A stretch of DNA of 45,240 nucleotides from Pseudomonadota bacterium (lineage in GTDB: Bacteria; Pseudomonadota; Gammaproteobacteria; Pseudomonadales; Oleiphilaceae): positions 1-45,240 of the forward strand of contig PDPE01000009.1 of NCBI GenBank assembly GCA_002747395.1. The letters run 5' to 3'. Positions 1 through 8,442 of this stretch are shown piece by piece; the first letter of the stretch is position 1; every line of letters begins with the position of its first letter. The position numbers were made by a program, and so were the translations under genes. Under the pieces are notes generated by a model that was given only the letters and a program-made list of their open reading frames with translations, did no database searches and was not told the origin of the DNA.

Positions 1-597
1 CAACCGGGTAGCCATAGAAGAGTTTGGTAAAGCGAAGCAAGACTGGTTTACAGATTTGCCGGGGCTGGAAAACGGAATCCCTTCCCACGATACGCTGGGA
101 GATGTTTTTGCCGCTATTGAGACAACCCGGTTTAGCCAGTGTTTTTCCAATTACACTGACGGACGGTGAAGTGATTGCCATTGATGGTAAGTGCCTTAGG
201 CGAAGTATTGATGGTGCCTCAAAGAAAGCGGTTATTTCCATAGACGCAATGGGATGCCAAACAAATTGCAAAACAGATAATCGGTCAAGAGGCTGATTAC
301 GTACTGAGCCTGAAAGGAAACCAGGGAAGTTTGCATGAGGATGTTGCTACCTGCTTTACATCCAACCTGTCTCCGGAGGTTTTGGTAGAAAGTTATGACG
401 GTGGTCACGGACGAACAGAAACTCGGTCTCTCCGTGCGTCTGATGATATCAGCTGGTTGAAAGAACGACATTCGCGGCCTGGACTTCAGAGTATCATTGC
501 CGTAACAGCTACGCGAGAAACGTCAGATAGAGTGACACAGGAAACACGCTACCTTGTCAGTAGCATCCGCGCCAGTGATCCAAATAGGCTGGCATAA
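1..597 (+). pseudogene. ISAs1-type transposase remnant
   Basis: Fragments of a DDE transposase of the ISAs1 (H-repeat-associated) family, already open at the window edge. Frame 2 reads the N-terminal part with IPSHDTLGDVFAAIE to a stop near 168. Frame 3 then gives GEVIAIDGKCLRRS, which holds the first catalytic Asp region, and IDAMGCQ. Frame 1 (from about 244) continues with ADYVLSLKGNQG, the HGRTETR motif and WLKERH up to a stop at 597. In intact members about 45 residues separate the IDGK and IDAMGCQ motifs; here they almost touch, so there is an internal deletion as well as two frame changes. The C-terminal HWGIEN-type region is absent. It cannot encode a working transposase. In relatives tmk usually precedes holB; this remnant sits there instead. 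Confidence 0.85.
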
Positions 598-796
598 ACC
601 GGTTGATATCAATGACAGTGTTTCCCGCTTGCGTATATGGCAAACAAGCCCATAAAAACCGAACCTGTTTGCCCACACAAAACACTTGATGCTGTATTGA
701 TAAACAGATAGCATTCGAAGAATGAGGGGCGGGGCGAGAGAAACCCCTCGTGGTTGTTAAGGATGTCAGTTATCACGGCTACACACAGGAAGTCGC

Positions 797-1825
797 TTGA
801 ACAATAATTATTATCCCTGGTTTGATCATGTGTTCAATCAGCTCAATACCGCAAGAGCTGAAGGAGTATTGGCTCACGCACTGATTTTATCTGGCTCTGA
901 AGGCATGGGTAAGTGGGACTTTGCCTTGCAACTGGCCTGGTCGTTCCTGTGTGTCGGGGAAGGGAAGCCTGCCTCGGGTGTGGCTTGTGGGCAGTGTAAA
1001 AGCTGCAAGCTGAACAGGGCGGAAACGCACCCGGATCTGGTGTTTTGCCAACCGGAAGAAAAGAGCAGGTTTATCAAGGTGGATCAGGTCAGGGCGATCA
1101 GCGATTTTGTTGCCCGGTCACCACAGACAGGCTCGATGAAAGTGATTCTGATGAACCCGGCAACTGCGTTGAATGGTAACGCAGCCAATGCATTGTTGAA
1201 AAGTCTGGAGGAGCCAGCCGGTAATACGCTCTACCTGCTCATTGATGACCGCAAGAGAACCTTGTTGCCAACAATACGTTCTCGTTGTCAGATAGTGAAG
1301 CTCGACCAGCCGGGGACAAGTCAATCAATCGACTGGCTGGAAAAAATGACGGCGAAAAACGCTGAAACCTATAGTTCTGCCGAGCTTCATGCTGCCTTGA
1401 AAATGGCCTGTGGCAGCCCGCTCAAGGCACTGAAATTGCTGGAAAGCAAAGGGGTGGAAGCCGAGTTGAAACTGATAGGGCGGTTGGGTGACGTACTCAA
1501 GGGAAAGGATTCCGTCGTGGGCTTTGCGGAAACCTTTGACAAACACTTTCCTCCCGGACTGGAGCAGTTTTTGTTGTGCCAGAACAGTTGGCTTGAAACA
1601 ATGCTTCGATACAAAATGACTGGTGACGAACAGTATTTTGACGGTGTCAACGGGGCCGCCATGTTGAAGTACCTGGCGGACAGGAATGATCAGCGCCTGC
1701 TTTTTTCGCTAAGGGACGAGTTAAACCGGAGGAGGCGAGACTGGGTAAACGGGGCGAATTTTAACGAAAAGCTGTTTTTGGAAAACATGGCCATTCAATG
1801 GCAAAAACTGATGGCGAGCCAATAA
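797..1825 (+). CDS. holB: DNA polymerase III subunit delta prime
   Basis: Clamp-loader subunit delta prime, part of the complex that loads the beta sliding clamp during chromosome replication. The protein has 342 residues (E. coli about 334). An AAA+ fold is indicated by ALILSGSEGMGKWDFALQLA, where the P-loop Ser/Thr is replaced by Trp; a non-ATPase P-loop is typical of delta prime. The zinc module reads CGQCKSCKL. Further family motifs are LNGNAANALLKSLEEP and the TIRSRCQ (SRC) motif. The start is TTG at 797 with AGGAAG just upstream; no better ATG lies nearby. pilZ follows after about 220 bp, as in Pseudomonas, where tmk-holB-pilZ-tatD-like is the usual order. Confidence 0.95.
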   Translation: MNNNYYPWFDHVFNQLNTARAEGVLAHALILSGSEGMGKWDFALQLAWSFLCVGEGKPASGVACGQCKSCKLNRAETHPDLVFCQPEEKSRFIKVDQVRAISDFVARSPQTGSMKVILMNPATALNGNAANALLKSLEEPAGNTLYLLIDDRKRTLLPTIRSRCQIVKLDQPGTSQSIDWLEKMTAKNAETYSSAELHAALKMACGSPLKALKLLESKGVEAELKLIGRLGDVLKGKDSVVGFAETFDKHFPPGLEQFLLCQNSWLETMLRYKMTGDEQYFDGVNGAAMLKYLADRNDQRLLFSLRDELNRRRRDWVNGANFNEKLFLENMAIQWQKLMASQ

Positions 1826-2044
1826 TTTTTCAGGTGCGGGTTGATTAATTGCGATATTGAATTACTGTTAAAGTAGATTGAAACAGACAGCATATGGTGA
1901 TGCAGAGGGCGACACAGAGTGTACCTGGGCCTGGTGTTGTTTCAGGCGCAGGGTGCCTGCCCGGCTTTGTTGCTTATAATTACTGCTATCAACCTGTAAC
2001 TATTAATCTTTAACTATCATTCATTTCAGTTTCGGGTATTGAAC

Positions 2045-2395
2045 ATGCCTCCAGGATTAGGTGCCAGACACGGTATACTTACACTTACTATTAAAGACAA
2101 GGCGGTCTTGTATGCCGCTTATATGCCTTTTATCAAAAATGGCGGGCTGTTTATTCCAACAGCGAAGAACTACCAGCTCGGAAACGAGGTTTTCTTGTTG
2201 CTAAACCTTATGGATGAAGTGGAGAAAATTCCGGTAGCCGGTAAAGTGGTCTGGGTGACACCCAAAGGTGCGCAGGGTAACAGGGCGGCCGGGATTGGTG
2301 TGCAGTTTAACGACGATAATGAAAACGCCCGTAACAAGATCGAGACCTACCTTGCCGGGTCTATCTCCTCTGACAGGCAAACCCACACCATGTAG
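2045..2395 (+). CDS. pilZ: Type IV pilus assembly protein PilZ
   Basis: Small cytoplasmic PilZ-domain protein needed for type IV pilus biogenesis in Pseudomonas. The start PPGLGARHGILTLTIKDK and the segment YMPFIKNGGLFIPT match the orthologous PilZ group. This group lacks the RxxxR and DxSxxG residues used for cyclic-di-GMP binding, and I see neither here. I chose ATG at 2045 because the family starts at this point; a TTG six bases upstream (2039) would add two residues. It lies downstream of holB. The ycfH gene expected directly after it is 2.6 kb away because of an accessory insertion. Confidence 0.92.
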   Translation: MPPGLGARHGILTLTIKDKAVLYAAYMPFIKNGGLFIPTAKNYQLGNEVFLLLNLMDEVEKIPVAGKVVWVTPKGAQGNRAAGIGVQFNDDNENARNKIETYLAGSISSDRQTHTM

Positions 2396-2410
2396 GTGTA
2401 TTGTCGATGT

Positions 2411-2482
2411 AATGTTATAGCCGCGACGTTATGGCTGCCGGGTTATATTATAGCTGCTGCGTTACAGGTTATAGCTGATATG
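2411..2482. repeat. Degenerate GTTATAGC-type tandem repeats
   Basis: Just after the pilZ stop, GTTATAGC and close variants (GTTATGGC, TTATAGC) recur about four times at 16-18 bp spacing. This resembles the degenerate short tandem arrays found in other gaps of this window. The rest of the gap up to 2600 shows no gene; it contains a small hairpin-like stretch around 2540-2575. Confidence 0.5.
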
Positions 2483-2603
2483 GCTGGCTTGGGAGAAGGC
2501 TCAATAAGTATCAAGTCATTCCATCGAGCCGTCGAAGGCTCCGCTTTTGGCGTCCGCTGAATTTGGACGTTGGCTTTCCAGAGTTGGCATTATAGCGTTT
2601 TGA

Positions 2604-2826
2604 CGTTATCTTGCGAAAATTCTGAAGAAAATTGAACAGTTAAAAGAGAATCCCAGGCCAGAGGGAAGTGAAAAATTAACCGGGAAAGAGCTTTACAGAT
2701 CGGCAAGGCATATATCGGATTGTTTATTCTATTCAAGATTCTGAGCTCACAATCTGGATAGTAAAAGTTGGACATAGGAGAGAAATTTATAAAAAACAAG
2801 CTGACGAGTCGTTACGAATGGCATGA
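2604..2826 (+). pseudogene. RelE/ParE-family toxin remnant, frameshifted
   Basis: Frame 3 from 2604 reads AKILKKIEQLKENPRPEGSE followed by KLTGKELYR. Frame 1 from 2701 then continues RQGIYRIVYSIQDSELTIWI and VKVGHRREIYK to a stop at 2824-2826. Joined, these give the typical core and C-terminal half of a RelE-type mRNA interferase (KL-G-LYRIRQG-YRIVY, then VGHRREIYK). The N-terminal strand and start codon are missing, and the frame shifts near 2697-2701. No antitoxin gene is recognisable beside it. Its last codons overlap the start of the acetyltransferase gene. This is a decayed toxin, not an active system. Confidence 0.75.
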
Positions 2827-3287
2827 TCAACATTAGAAAATACAAAGAATCAGATGCACCTGCCCTGTGGGCGGTCTTTTATCACACGGTTCACAATGTG
2901 AACATACGCGATTATTCCAAAGCACAGGTAGAAGCATGGGCCCCCGATGAATTTGACCCTGAAATATGGCAGCGAAAAATGAACTGCATTTCACCTTTTG
3001 TAGCTGAAATAGAAAATGAAATTGTTGGTTATGCCGATCTTCAAGAAAATGGATTAATTGATCATTTTTTCTGCCACTACAAGTATCAAGGTAAAGGCAT
3101 AGGGCGAAGCCTGATGGAACAAGTGATAACTACCGGTCAACTAAAAGGAATCTCCAGGCTGTACTCTGAAGTTAGCATCACAGCCCGTCCGTTCTATGAG
3201 AAGTTTGGTTTTAAGGTTGTTAAAGAACAAATCGTTGCCGTCCATGGTCAGAAATTATGCAGCTTCGTTATGGAAAGATTCAGCTAA
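2823..3287 (+). CDS. GNAT family N-acetyltransferase
   Basis: Protein of 154 residues with the GCN5-related N-acetyltransferase fold. The acetyl-CoA pyrophosphate loop is QGKGIG (residues 89-94), followed by a helix and by ITARPFYEKFGFKVV, a usual motif B segment. The substrate is unknown; the overall pattern recalls the YafP-like group often found beside toxin genes. The ATG overlaps the end of the RelE-type remnant. The gene belongs to the accessory patch between pilZ and ycfH and is slightly more AT-rich than its housekeeping neighbours, in keeping with acquisition by transfer (inference). Confidence 0.85.
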   Translation: MINIRKYKESDAPALWAVFYHTVHNVNIRDYSKAQVEAWAPDEFDPEIWQRKMNCISPFVAEIENEIVGYADLQENGLIDHFFCHYKYQGKGIGRSLMEQVITTGQLKGISRLYSEVSITARPFYEKFGFKVVKEQIVAVHGQKLCSFVMERFS

Positions 3288-3361
3288 CCCTCTTCAGGAT
3301 AGTTGCATCTTCCCCTTGAAGGGATTCTAATAGCGATGAGGGAGCGGTTGAGAGACAGACA

Positions 3362-3475
3362 ATGGGATATTCCCTCAGGCGTAAACAGGCCGTTTTGAAA
3401 AAAATGTTGTCGCTGAACAATCAGGCTATAGCCGAAATTGCAAAATAAGAAGGTATTTCCGAAGCAACCTTGTAT
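3362..3475 (+). pseudogene. Transposase OrfA-type HTH scrap
   Basis: One reading frame gives MGYSLRRKQAVLKKMLS, then AIAEIAK, a TAA stop (3446-3448), and EGISEATLY. This resembles the N-terminal helix-turn-helix of IS3-type OrfA transposases, in which the pattern AxxxGISExTLYNW is common. Only about 38 codons remain and one is a stop, so it is a relic. The rest of the gap 3288-3589 shows no gene. Family assignment is from pattern memory only. Confidence 0.5.
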
Positions 3476-3589
3476 CTGGAAATTTCTTTTCATGTAGATA
3501 GATTTACACTTAAAATGTAACTGGTGAAAATGATTTCATAGATTATATTATTATTTTTCATTAACTTGCATTAAGGGTTTGTAAATATC

Positions 3590-4735
3590 ATGCCAGGTAA
3601 TAAGGAGTTTAAGCTTCGAGTTGTCAGTCCCGGCTTCGATTCTCAGCTCACAGACACTCTTTTCGAGCTTAATCACCTGAGAAGGCTAAAATTACGAGGA
3701 TCGACAGCTCCCTGGATGTTTTTTCAGTTAAAGAGTATCTTTCATATATTGGAGAGTGTCGGCTCTGCCAGGATCGAAGGGAACCGAACTACTATTTCTG
3801 AGTACATCGAAAGGAAAATTGAGCACCAGGAGCGCTCAAGTGAAAGTTTCTCTGAAATTGCCAATGTTGAAGCCGCTATGGACTTCATCGAAGAGAGCAT
3901 TAGTGGGGGCACAGAAATAACCCACCATTTCATCAGGGAGCTTCATCATTTGGTTGTTGGGGATCTGACCGATGAAGGTGACAGAACTCCTGGAGCTTAT
4001 CGGACATGGAATGTTGAGATATCCAGGTCAACACACACGCCGCCTGATCATATCCAGGTTCAGTCTTACATGGATGATCTTCTTAAATTCATCAATGATA
4101 AAGCTCCTGATAAATATGACCTATTGAAAACGGCAATTGCACATCATAGATTTACCTGGATACATCCATTTGGTAATGGCAATGGCCGTGTAGTCAGATT
4201 GCTAACTTATGCATTGCTAGTCAAGTATGGATTTAACGTCAAGGATGGAAAGATTCTAAACCCGACTGCTGTATTCTGTAATGACCGAGATTTATATTAT
4301 GAAAAACTTTCTGAAGCAGATTTAGGAGATGATTCATCTTTGTTGAATTGGTGTGATTATGTACTCACGGGGATACTTGAAGAAGTAACTAAAGTTAACA
4401 AGCTATTGGATTTTGAATATTTATATCAAAATATTTTGGTTCCTACGATCAATCTGGGATTCGATAGGGGTTATTTAAACAAGAATGAAGCTAAAGTCCT
4501 TAACATTGGTATAAAAAAACAAAAATTTAAAGCCAACGAACTGCATGAAGTTCTTGGTGGGCTTACGCCAAGGCAAAGAACCCACCTTATTTCAAAAATG
4601 AAAGATTCTGGATTTATTCGGCCATTAACAGAAAACGGACGGACATACTACGTTAGCTTTATGAATAACTTTCTTATGAGAAACTTGATTCAAGTATTGG
4701 AGAAAGAAGATTTTATTCCGCCAATCAACCAGTAA
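3590..4735 (+). CDS. Fic family protein (class II)
   Basis: Protein of 381 residues, predicted to transfer AMP from ATP to hydroxyl groups of target proteins. The Fic core HPFGNGNGR starts at His192 and fits HPFx(D/N)GNGRxxR. An N-terminal inhibitory helix is present, SARIEGN (Ser59 to Asn65), matching (S/T)xxxE(G/N); Glu63 would block ATP binding, so the enzyme should be self-inhibited. A C-terminal winged-helix-like part ends in GFIRPLTENGRTYYVSF. This architecture is common in bacterial chromosomal Fic proteins of about 370 residues. The gene is AT-rich compared with holB or ycfH and lies in an accessory patch with toxin and transposase relics, so recent acquisition is likely. The target is unknown. 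Confidence 0.92.
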   Translation: MPGNKEFKLRVVSPGFDSQLTDTLFELNHLRRLKLRGSTAPWMFFQLKSIFHILESVGSARIEGNRTTISEYIERKIEHQERSSESFSEIANVEAAMDFIEESISGGTEITHHFIRELHHLVVGDLTDEGDRTPGAYRTWNVEISRSTHTPPDHIQVQSYMDDLLKFINDKAPDKYDLLKTAIAHHRFTWIHPFGNGNGRVVRLLTYALLVKYGFNVKDGKILNPTAVFCNDRDLYYEKLSEADLGDDSSLLNWCDYVLTGILEEVTKVNKLLDFEYLYQNILVPTINLGFDRGYLNKNEAKVLNIGIKKQKFKANELHEVLGGLTPRQRTHLISKMKDSGFIRPLTENGRTYYVSFMNNFLMRNLIQVLEKEDFIPPINQ

Positions 4736-5031
4736 GGCCTTAATAAATTAAAGCACTCGGACGCAGCAAAGCTGCAGCAGTGTTTGAGGCGTTATACAAA
4801 CAGAGAGCAATCGATAGAGTCATGTATAAAAAACATTTTCCGATAAAGATATATGGAAAGGAGTTATCTTGTTTGAGTCAAATGCCTGCCAGCGAAGGAT
4901 TCTGTTGACATACCAGGTGGGCTCTCGATAAACACAGACCACCTCACACCATACTGAGCAGATTGCATTGAAATCTGCGCTCACACCCTTACAATACCCG
5001 CTCACTGACTTTATTCGGATTCGGGATTGCT

Positions 5032-5805
5032 ATGTATATTGATTCTCATTGTCATCTGGACAGGTTGAACCTGAAAAAATACGAATCAGATTTGAGCCTG
5101 GCTCTGGAAGCGGCTCGAAGCCGGGGTGTGGATACCATGCTCAATGTTGCCATTGATCTGGAGAACCTGGAGCATCTGCTGGCTATCGCTGACAACTACG
5201 ACTTTGTTTACACCTCGGTTGGTGTTCATCCATCCTCCAATGAAGGTGAAGATCCGACAGTCGAGCGTCTGGTGGAACTGACCAGACACCCCAAAGTGAT
5301 CGCAATCGGTGAAACCGGGCTGGATTACCACTATGATGAAGACAAAAAGGCTGTACAGCAATCCCGTTTTGTTAACCATCTTGAAGCCGCGAAAATAACC
5401 CGAAAGCCGGTGATTATTCATACCCGGGATGCAAGGGAGGATACCATTTCACTGATGAAACAACATGCAGACACCGCATTGGGTGGTGTTATGCACTGTT
5501 TTACCGAAAGTCTCGAAATGGCTGAACAGGCGCTTGATTTGGGGTTTTATATTTCGTTTTCCGGCATTGTGACTTTTAAAAATGCCCGGGAGATTCGTGA
5601 TGTGGTTGCCGGTGTGCCTGTGGATCGAATACTCATTGAAACGGATAGCCCGTATCTTGCGCCTGTGCCTTACCGCGGCAAACCCAATGAACCGGCCTAT
5701 GTGGTTGAAGTGGCAGAACAGGTTGCGCAAATAAAGAATCTGCCGGTCGAGGAAGTGGCTGAAGTGACCAGTACAAATTTTAGGCGACTATTCAAATTGA
5801 CTTGA
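5032..5805 (+). CDS. ycfH: TatD-family metal-dependent DNase (YcfH-like)
   Basis: Hydrolase of 257 residues with a TIM-barrel fold and two metal sites. Metal ligands and neighbours are visible: HxH at His6/His8, Glu94 in GETGLDYHY, His130 in IIHTRDA, His155 in MHCF and Asp205 in ETDSPYLAP. Relatives have 3'-5' exonuclease or DNase activity; the exact cell role is not settled. The gene normally follows holB (E. coli) or pilZ (Pseudomonas), so it marks the right edge of the accessory insertion. The start ATG is preceded by a GGGATT-type ribosome site. The family is certain; the paralogue name is less so. Confidence 0.93.
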   Translation: MYIDSHCHLDRLNLKKYESDLSLALEAARSRGVDTMLNVAIDLENLEHLLAIADNYDFVYTSVGVHPSSNEGEDPTVERLVELTRHPKVIAIGETGLDYHYDEDKKAVQQSRFVNHLEAAKITRKPVIIHTRDAREDTISLMKQHADTALGGVMHCFTESLEMAEQALDLGFYISFSGIVTFKNAREIRDVVAGVPVDRILIETDSPYLAPVPYRGKPNEPAYVVEVAEQVAQIKNLPVEEVAEVTSTNFRRLFKLT

Positions 5806-5848
5806 TAATGGTCGAAATCTCAAAGATTAAAGATTATGGCGGCAGCCC

Positions 5849-6727
5849 ATGTGTCACTTTACAGAAAAAAAGATCAATAACGGGCGATTGGACATCGCCT
5901 ACAGGCAGTCGGGCAACCCCGACGGACAAACCCTGTTGTTACTGCATGGCTGGCTGGATAACGCCGCCAGCTTTGAACGCCTGACTCCCCACCTCGACCT
6001 TCAGCGTTTTAACGTGATTGCTCCGGATCTGCCAGGTCATGGCCACTCGGGTCATCGTTCGCCTGCCGAGGCGTACCATCTGCTTGAATACGTTCTCGAT
6101 TGTGAAGCGTTGGCCAGAGCACTTGGCCTTGCATCCGTTCGGGTTGTTGGCCATTCACTGGGCGGGGTAGTGGCTGCCATGTGGGCATCAGCGATTTCTG
6201 ACAGGATAAGCCGGTTGTTCCTTATCGATTCACTGGGCCCAATGACCAGCGACGAATCGAAGTTTGCATCGCAACTGGGCAAGTCAATTCAAAAAATCCT
6301 GTCTCCGATTCAGCCACTCAAGGTTTATCCATCCATTCATGCGGCCGTCCAGGCCCGGCAACTGGGCTTCGGTCAATTGACCGACAATACAGCCAGATTG
6401 CTGGTGGAAAGAGGAGTGAAAGAATGCGATGGAGGTGTGACCTGGAGTTCTGACCGCCGCCTGCGACACCCATCGTTAATGCATTTGTCCGAGGCTCAGG
6501 TCAATGCCATGCTATCTGCCATTCGCTGCCCGGTCGGAGCGGTATTTGCTGAAAAAGGCGTGTTGACCATAGGTAAAAAATTCGAGTCGAGACTCAGGCA
6601 TGTCAGGCATATTGAATACTGCAGGTTGCCCGGAGGCCACCATCTGCATCTGGAGGAGTGCCCGGATCAGGTTGCACAGCGAATCAATGCCTTTTTTCAG
6701 CAGGGAAGAAGTCACTGTGATGCCTGA
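5849..6727 (+). CDS. Alpha/beta-fold hydrolase
   Basis: Cytoplasmic serine hydrolase of 292 residues; no signal peptide. The oxyanion region is LLHGWLDNAASF, the nucleophile elbow is GHSLGG (Ser103), and the catalytic His lies in GGHHLHLE near residues 264-265. It resembles MhpC/BioH-type hydrolases and epoxide-hydrolase-like proteins often found near pilZ/tatD in gammaproteobacteria, but the substrate cannot be told. It follows ycfH by 43 bp on the same strand and probably shares its transcript. Its stop lies inside an inverted repeat (CCTGATGC at 6723, GCATCAGG at 6759) without a T-run. Confidence 0.85.
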   Translation: MCHFTEKKINNGRLDIAYRQSGNPDGQTLLLLHGWLDNAASFERLTPHLDLQRFNVIAPDLPGHGHSGHRSPAEAYHLLEYVLDCEALARALGLASVRVVGHSLGGVVAAMWASAISDRISRLFLIDSLGPMTSDESKFASQLGKSIQKILSPIQPLKVYPSIHAAVQARQLGFGQLTDNTARLLVERGVKECDGGVTWSSDRRLRHPSLMHLSEAQVNAMLSAIRCPVGAVFAEKGVLTIGKKFESRLRHVRHIEYCRLPGGHHLHLEECPDQVAQRINAFFQQGRSHCDA

Positions 6728-6813
6728 TGCTTCCGGCACAGACCGCCCTCGGAGGCTTGCATCAGGGTTGAACAGGGGGGAGAATAATAGCCAAACAGCT
6801 TTTCCCATTCAGC

Positions 6814-7125
6814 CTATAAACAGTTTGCCGGTTTGGGGAGGCCTGCTATTTTGGCGCAGAGCTTGGCAGGGCTGCCGGGAAACAGTTTCAATAAATACAT
6901 GCTGTTTCCTTTTTCCTCTCCCAGGCGGGTTTTTACATAATTAACCAGTGTGCGATTCACCGGAGACAGGTCAAATTCTTCATAAAACTCTCTGACAAGG
7001 GAAATGATCTGCCAATGGGCTTCATCAAGCCGGATGCCTTCTTCGGCAGCGATGGTATTTGCCAGTGATCTGTTCCAGTCCTGGTAATTGATAACAAAAC
7101 CTTCTTTATCCCTTACTTTGTTCAT
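6814..7125 (-). CDS. tusE: Sulfurtransferase TusE (DsrC-like)
   Basis: Protein of 103 residues that accepts sulfur from TusBCD and passes it to MnmA for 2-thiolation of uridine 34 in tRNAs for Lys, Glu and Gln. The C-terminus GLPKPANCL has the penultimate active-site Cys that carries the persulfide. It matches TusE/DsrC in length and in the conserved DEAHWQIISLVREFY segment. It is the last gene of the leftward group tusD-tusC-tusB-tusE, separated from tusB by about 80 bp that contain a small GC hairpin near 7162-7173. The upstream AGGAA is very close to the ATG. Confidence 0.95.
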   Translation of the reverse strand: MNKVRDKEGFVINYQDWNRSLANTIAAEEGIRLDEAHWQIISLVREFYEEFDLSPVNRTLVNYVKTRLGEEKGNSMYLLKLFPGSPAKLCAKIAGLPKPANCL

Positions 7126-7205
7126 TTCCTGACTTTATTTATCTCTTGATCGTATCTGCACGCCCTCGCGGGCAGTCCGCGCAGAAAGGCGCTGTTCATC
7201 CTCTG

Positions 7206-7505
7206 TTACCAGGTAATGCACTTGTCATTTTCGGCAGAGAGTGTAACAAATTCAGTGTAGTCTATGGTATGAATTTTTGGTGCCAGCAGATCGGACAGTC
7301 CACGGGCGGAGACATGATCGGCTAACGCCCGGAAATTAACCGTTTCGGATACAGGGCTGGAAAAAAGCTCGCCAAACCGGTTGTTGACGGCCAGGTACAC
7401 ACCTGACTGTATAAAAAGGCAGGTATCACCAGGTCGGAGGGTGGCATTTAACAGTGCTGCCACCTCTCTGGTTTCTATCATTCGGGAGAGTAAGTGTAAT
7501 GTCAT
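7206..7505 (-). CDS. tusB: Sulfur relay protein TusB (DsrH-like)
   Basis: Protein of 99 residues, the smallest subunit of the TusBCD hexamer in the cytoplasmic sulfur relay that thiolates tRNA wobble uridine. The start MTLHLLSR and the segment GDTCLFIQSGVYLAV agree with TusB/DsrH (E. coli 95 residues). It lies 23 bp after tusC and is followed by tusE. The order D-C-B then E supports the call more than the weak sequence conservation of this subunit. Confidence 0.88.
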   Translation of the reverse strand: MTLHLLSRMIETREVAALLNATLRPGDTCLFIQSGVYLAVNNRFGELFSSPVSETVNFRALADHVSARGLSDLLAPKIHTIDYTEFVTLSAENDKCITW

Positions 7506-7528
7506 AAATCCGTATTGCCGCCGTATCG

Positions 7529-7936
7529 CTAATAAATTAAGACCTGATCCGCATGATGGATTAATGTGCTTATTTCACTTGTTGCCACTTCGTCATAGTC
7601 GATAAAAATATCCCTCGCGGTCAAGCCTCTGGCGAGCAGGGAGTCGCGGTCTATGTGGACTTTTTCTATACCATACAGGCCTGGTGCAGACAGTATTTTG
7701 ATCGGGCTTTTCGCGCCGATTTTGGCCGGATTCTGATGCTTGACCAATTGAAAGACCCCGTTACCTGTGAACACGGGCTGTACCCGTTGCCCATAAGCTG
7801 CAAAAGAGAGCATGACATCAATGGCCTCTCGTGAAGACTGGCCATCATAGGGGGGCTGGCTGAACAGTATCACTGTGGTTTTGGCGGTCTGACCAGGTTT
7901 TGAACCGGTTACAGCAGACGTGTTTGCAGTTGACAT
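7529..7936 (-). CDS. tusC: Sulfur relay protein TusC (DsrF-like)
   Basis: Protein of 135 residues, second subunit of the TusBCD complex. Family features are the start of the core TTVILFSQPPYDGQSSREAID, GVFQLVKHQNP and GLYGIEKVHID. Compared with E. coli TusC (119 residues) it has about 18 extra N-terminal residues rich in Thr, Ser and Ala; the true start could be further in, though no clear alternative ATG is present. It sits 14 bp after tusD in the same operon. Confidence 0.9.
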   Translation of the reverse strand: MSTANTSAVTGSKPGQTAKTTVILFSQPPYDGQSSREAIDVMLSFAAYGQRVQPVFTGNGVFQLVKHQNPAKIGAKSPIKILSAPGLYGIEKVHIDRDSLLARGLTARDIFIDYDEVATSEISTLIHHADQVLIY

Positions 7937-7950
7937 GGATTCATTCCGGT

Positions 7951-8337
7951 TTAAAAGCTGATGACTCTGTCGGATTGGGCAACCGCATCAACCAGTTGTC
8001 CCAGCCCTGACAGCTCAAAATGGTCTGTGCAGTTGTTTCCGCGTTTGTCGTATCGCCGGGCTTCGTTTTCATCCACCACACCTCGCCTCAACGCGGCAGC
8101 AATACACACGACCACGTCTATCTCATGCTCCTGGCTGAAAAGTTTCCACTGCGCCTGGATGTCTGTTTCATCTGTCGATAGTTGCTGATAGTCATTGGCT
8201 ATTTCTACCGCTTGTCGGTAAAGAAAAACGCGATAGATATCGTGCTTTTGATTGATCAGCTCCCTGGCGAAAGCCAGTGCGGTAAAGGGGCTGTCGGACT
8301 GGTTTCCGGATTGATTGATTACTATCGAATACTTCAT
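7951..8337 (-). CDS. tusD: Sulfurtransferase TusD (DsrE-like)
   Basis: Subunit of TusBCD that takes the persulfide from TusA. The active-site Cys is Cys78 in VVCIAAALRRGV, the same position as in E. coli TusD, and the length of 128 residues is identical when translation starts at MKYSIVIN (8337). An upstream in-frame start at 8352 would add five residues and is less likely. It is the first gene of the tus operon. A terminator of the preceding leftward gene lies just upstream at 8391-8413, so the tus operon should have its own promoter within the short gap. Confidence 0.95.
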   Translation of the reverse strand: MKYSIVINQSGNQSDSPFTALAFARELINQKHDIYRVFLYRQAVEIANDYQQLSTDETDIQAQWKLFSQEHEIDVVVCIAAALRRGVVDENEARRYDKRGNNCTDHFELSGLGQLVDAVAQSDRVISF

Positions 8338-8390
8338 CCCGATTCTCTGCAAACAAGTTAAAGCAGCTGTGTGCCAGGCCGTATAAACTG

Positions 8391-8413
8391 AAAAAGGCTC
8401 CCAAAGGAGCCTT
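8391..8413 (-). terminator. Rho-independent terminator of the BI-1 gene
   Basis: On the minus strand AAGGCTCC, a four-base loop, GGAGCCTT, then TTT. The 8-bp perfect stem lies 30 bp after the stop of the BI-1/YccA gene. Confidence 0.8.
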
Positions 8414-8442
8414 GCTGATGCCGAACTGGCAAATATTGGCGT

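Noticed and set aside
4740..4800. attC-like structure after fic (hairpin GCAGC-AAA-GCTGC, ending GGCGTTATAC)
   Set aside because: The right end recalls an integron attC site, but the left end lacks a matching complementary box and no integrase or second site is seen.
6723..6766. Inverted repeat after the alpha/beta hydrolase as terminator
   Set aside because: The 8-bp arms are 28 bases apart and no T-run follows on either strand.
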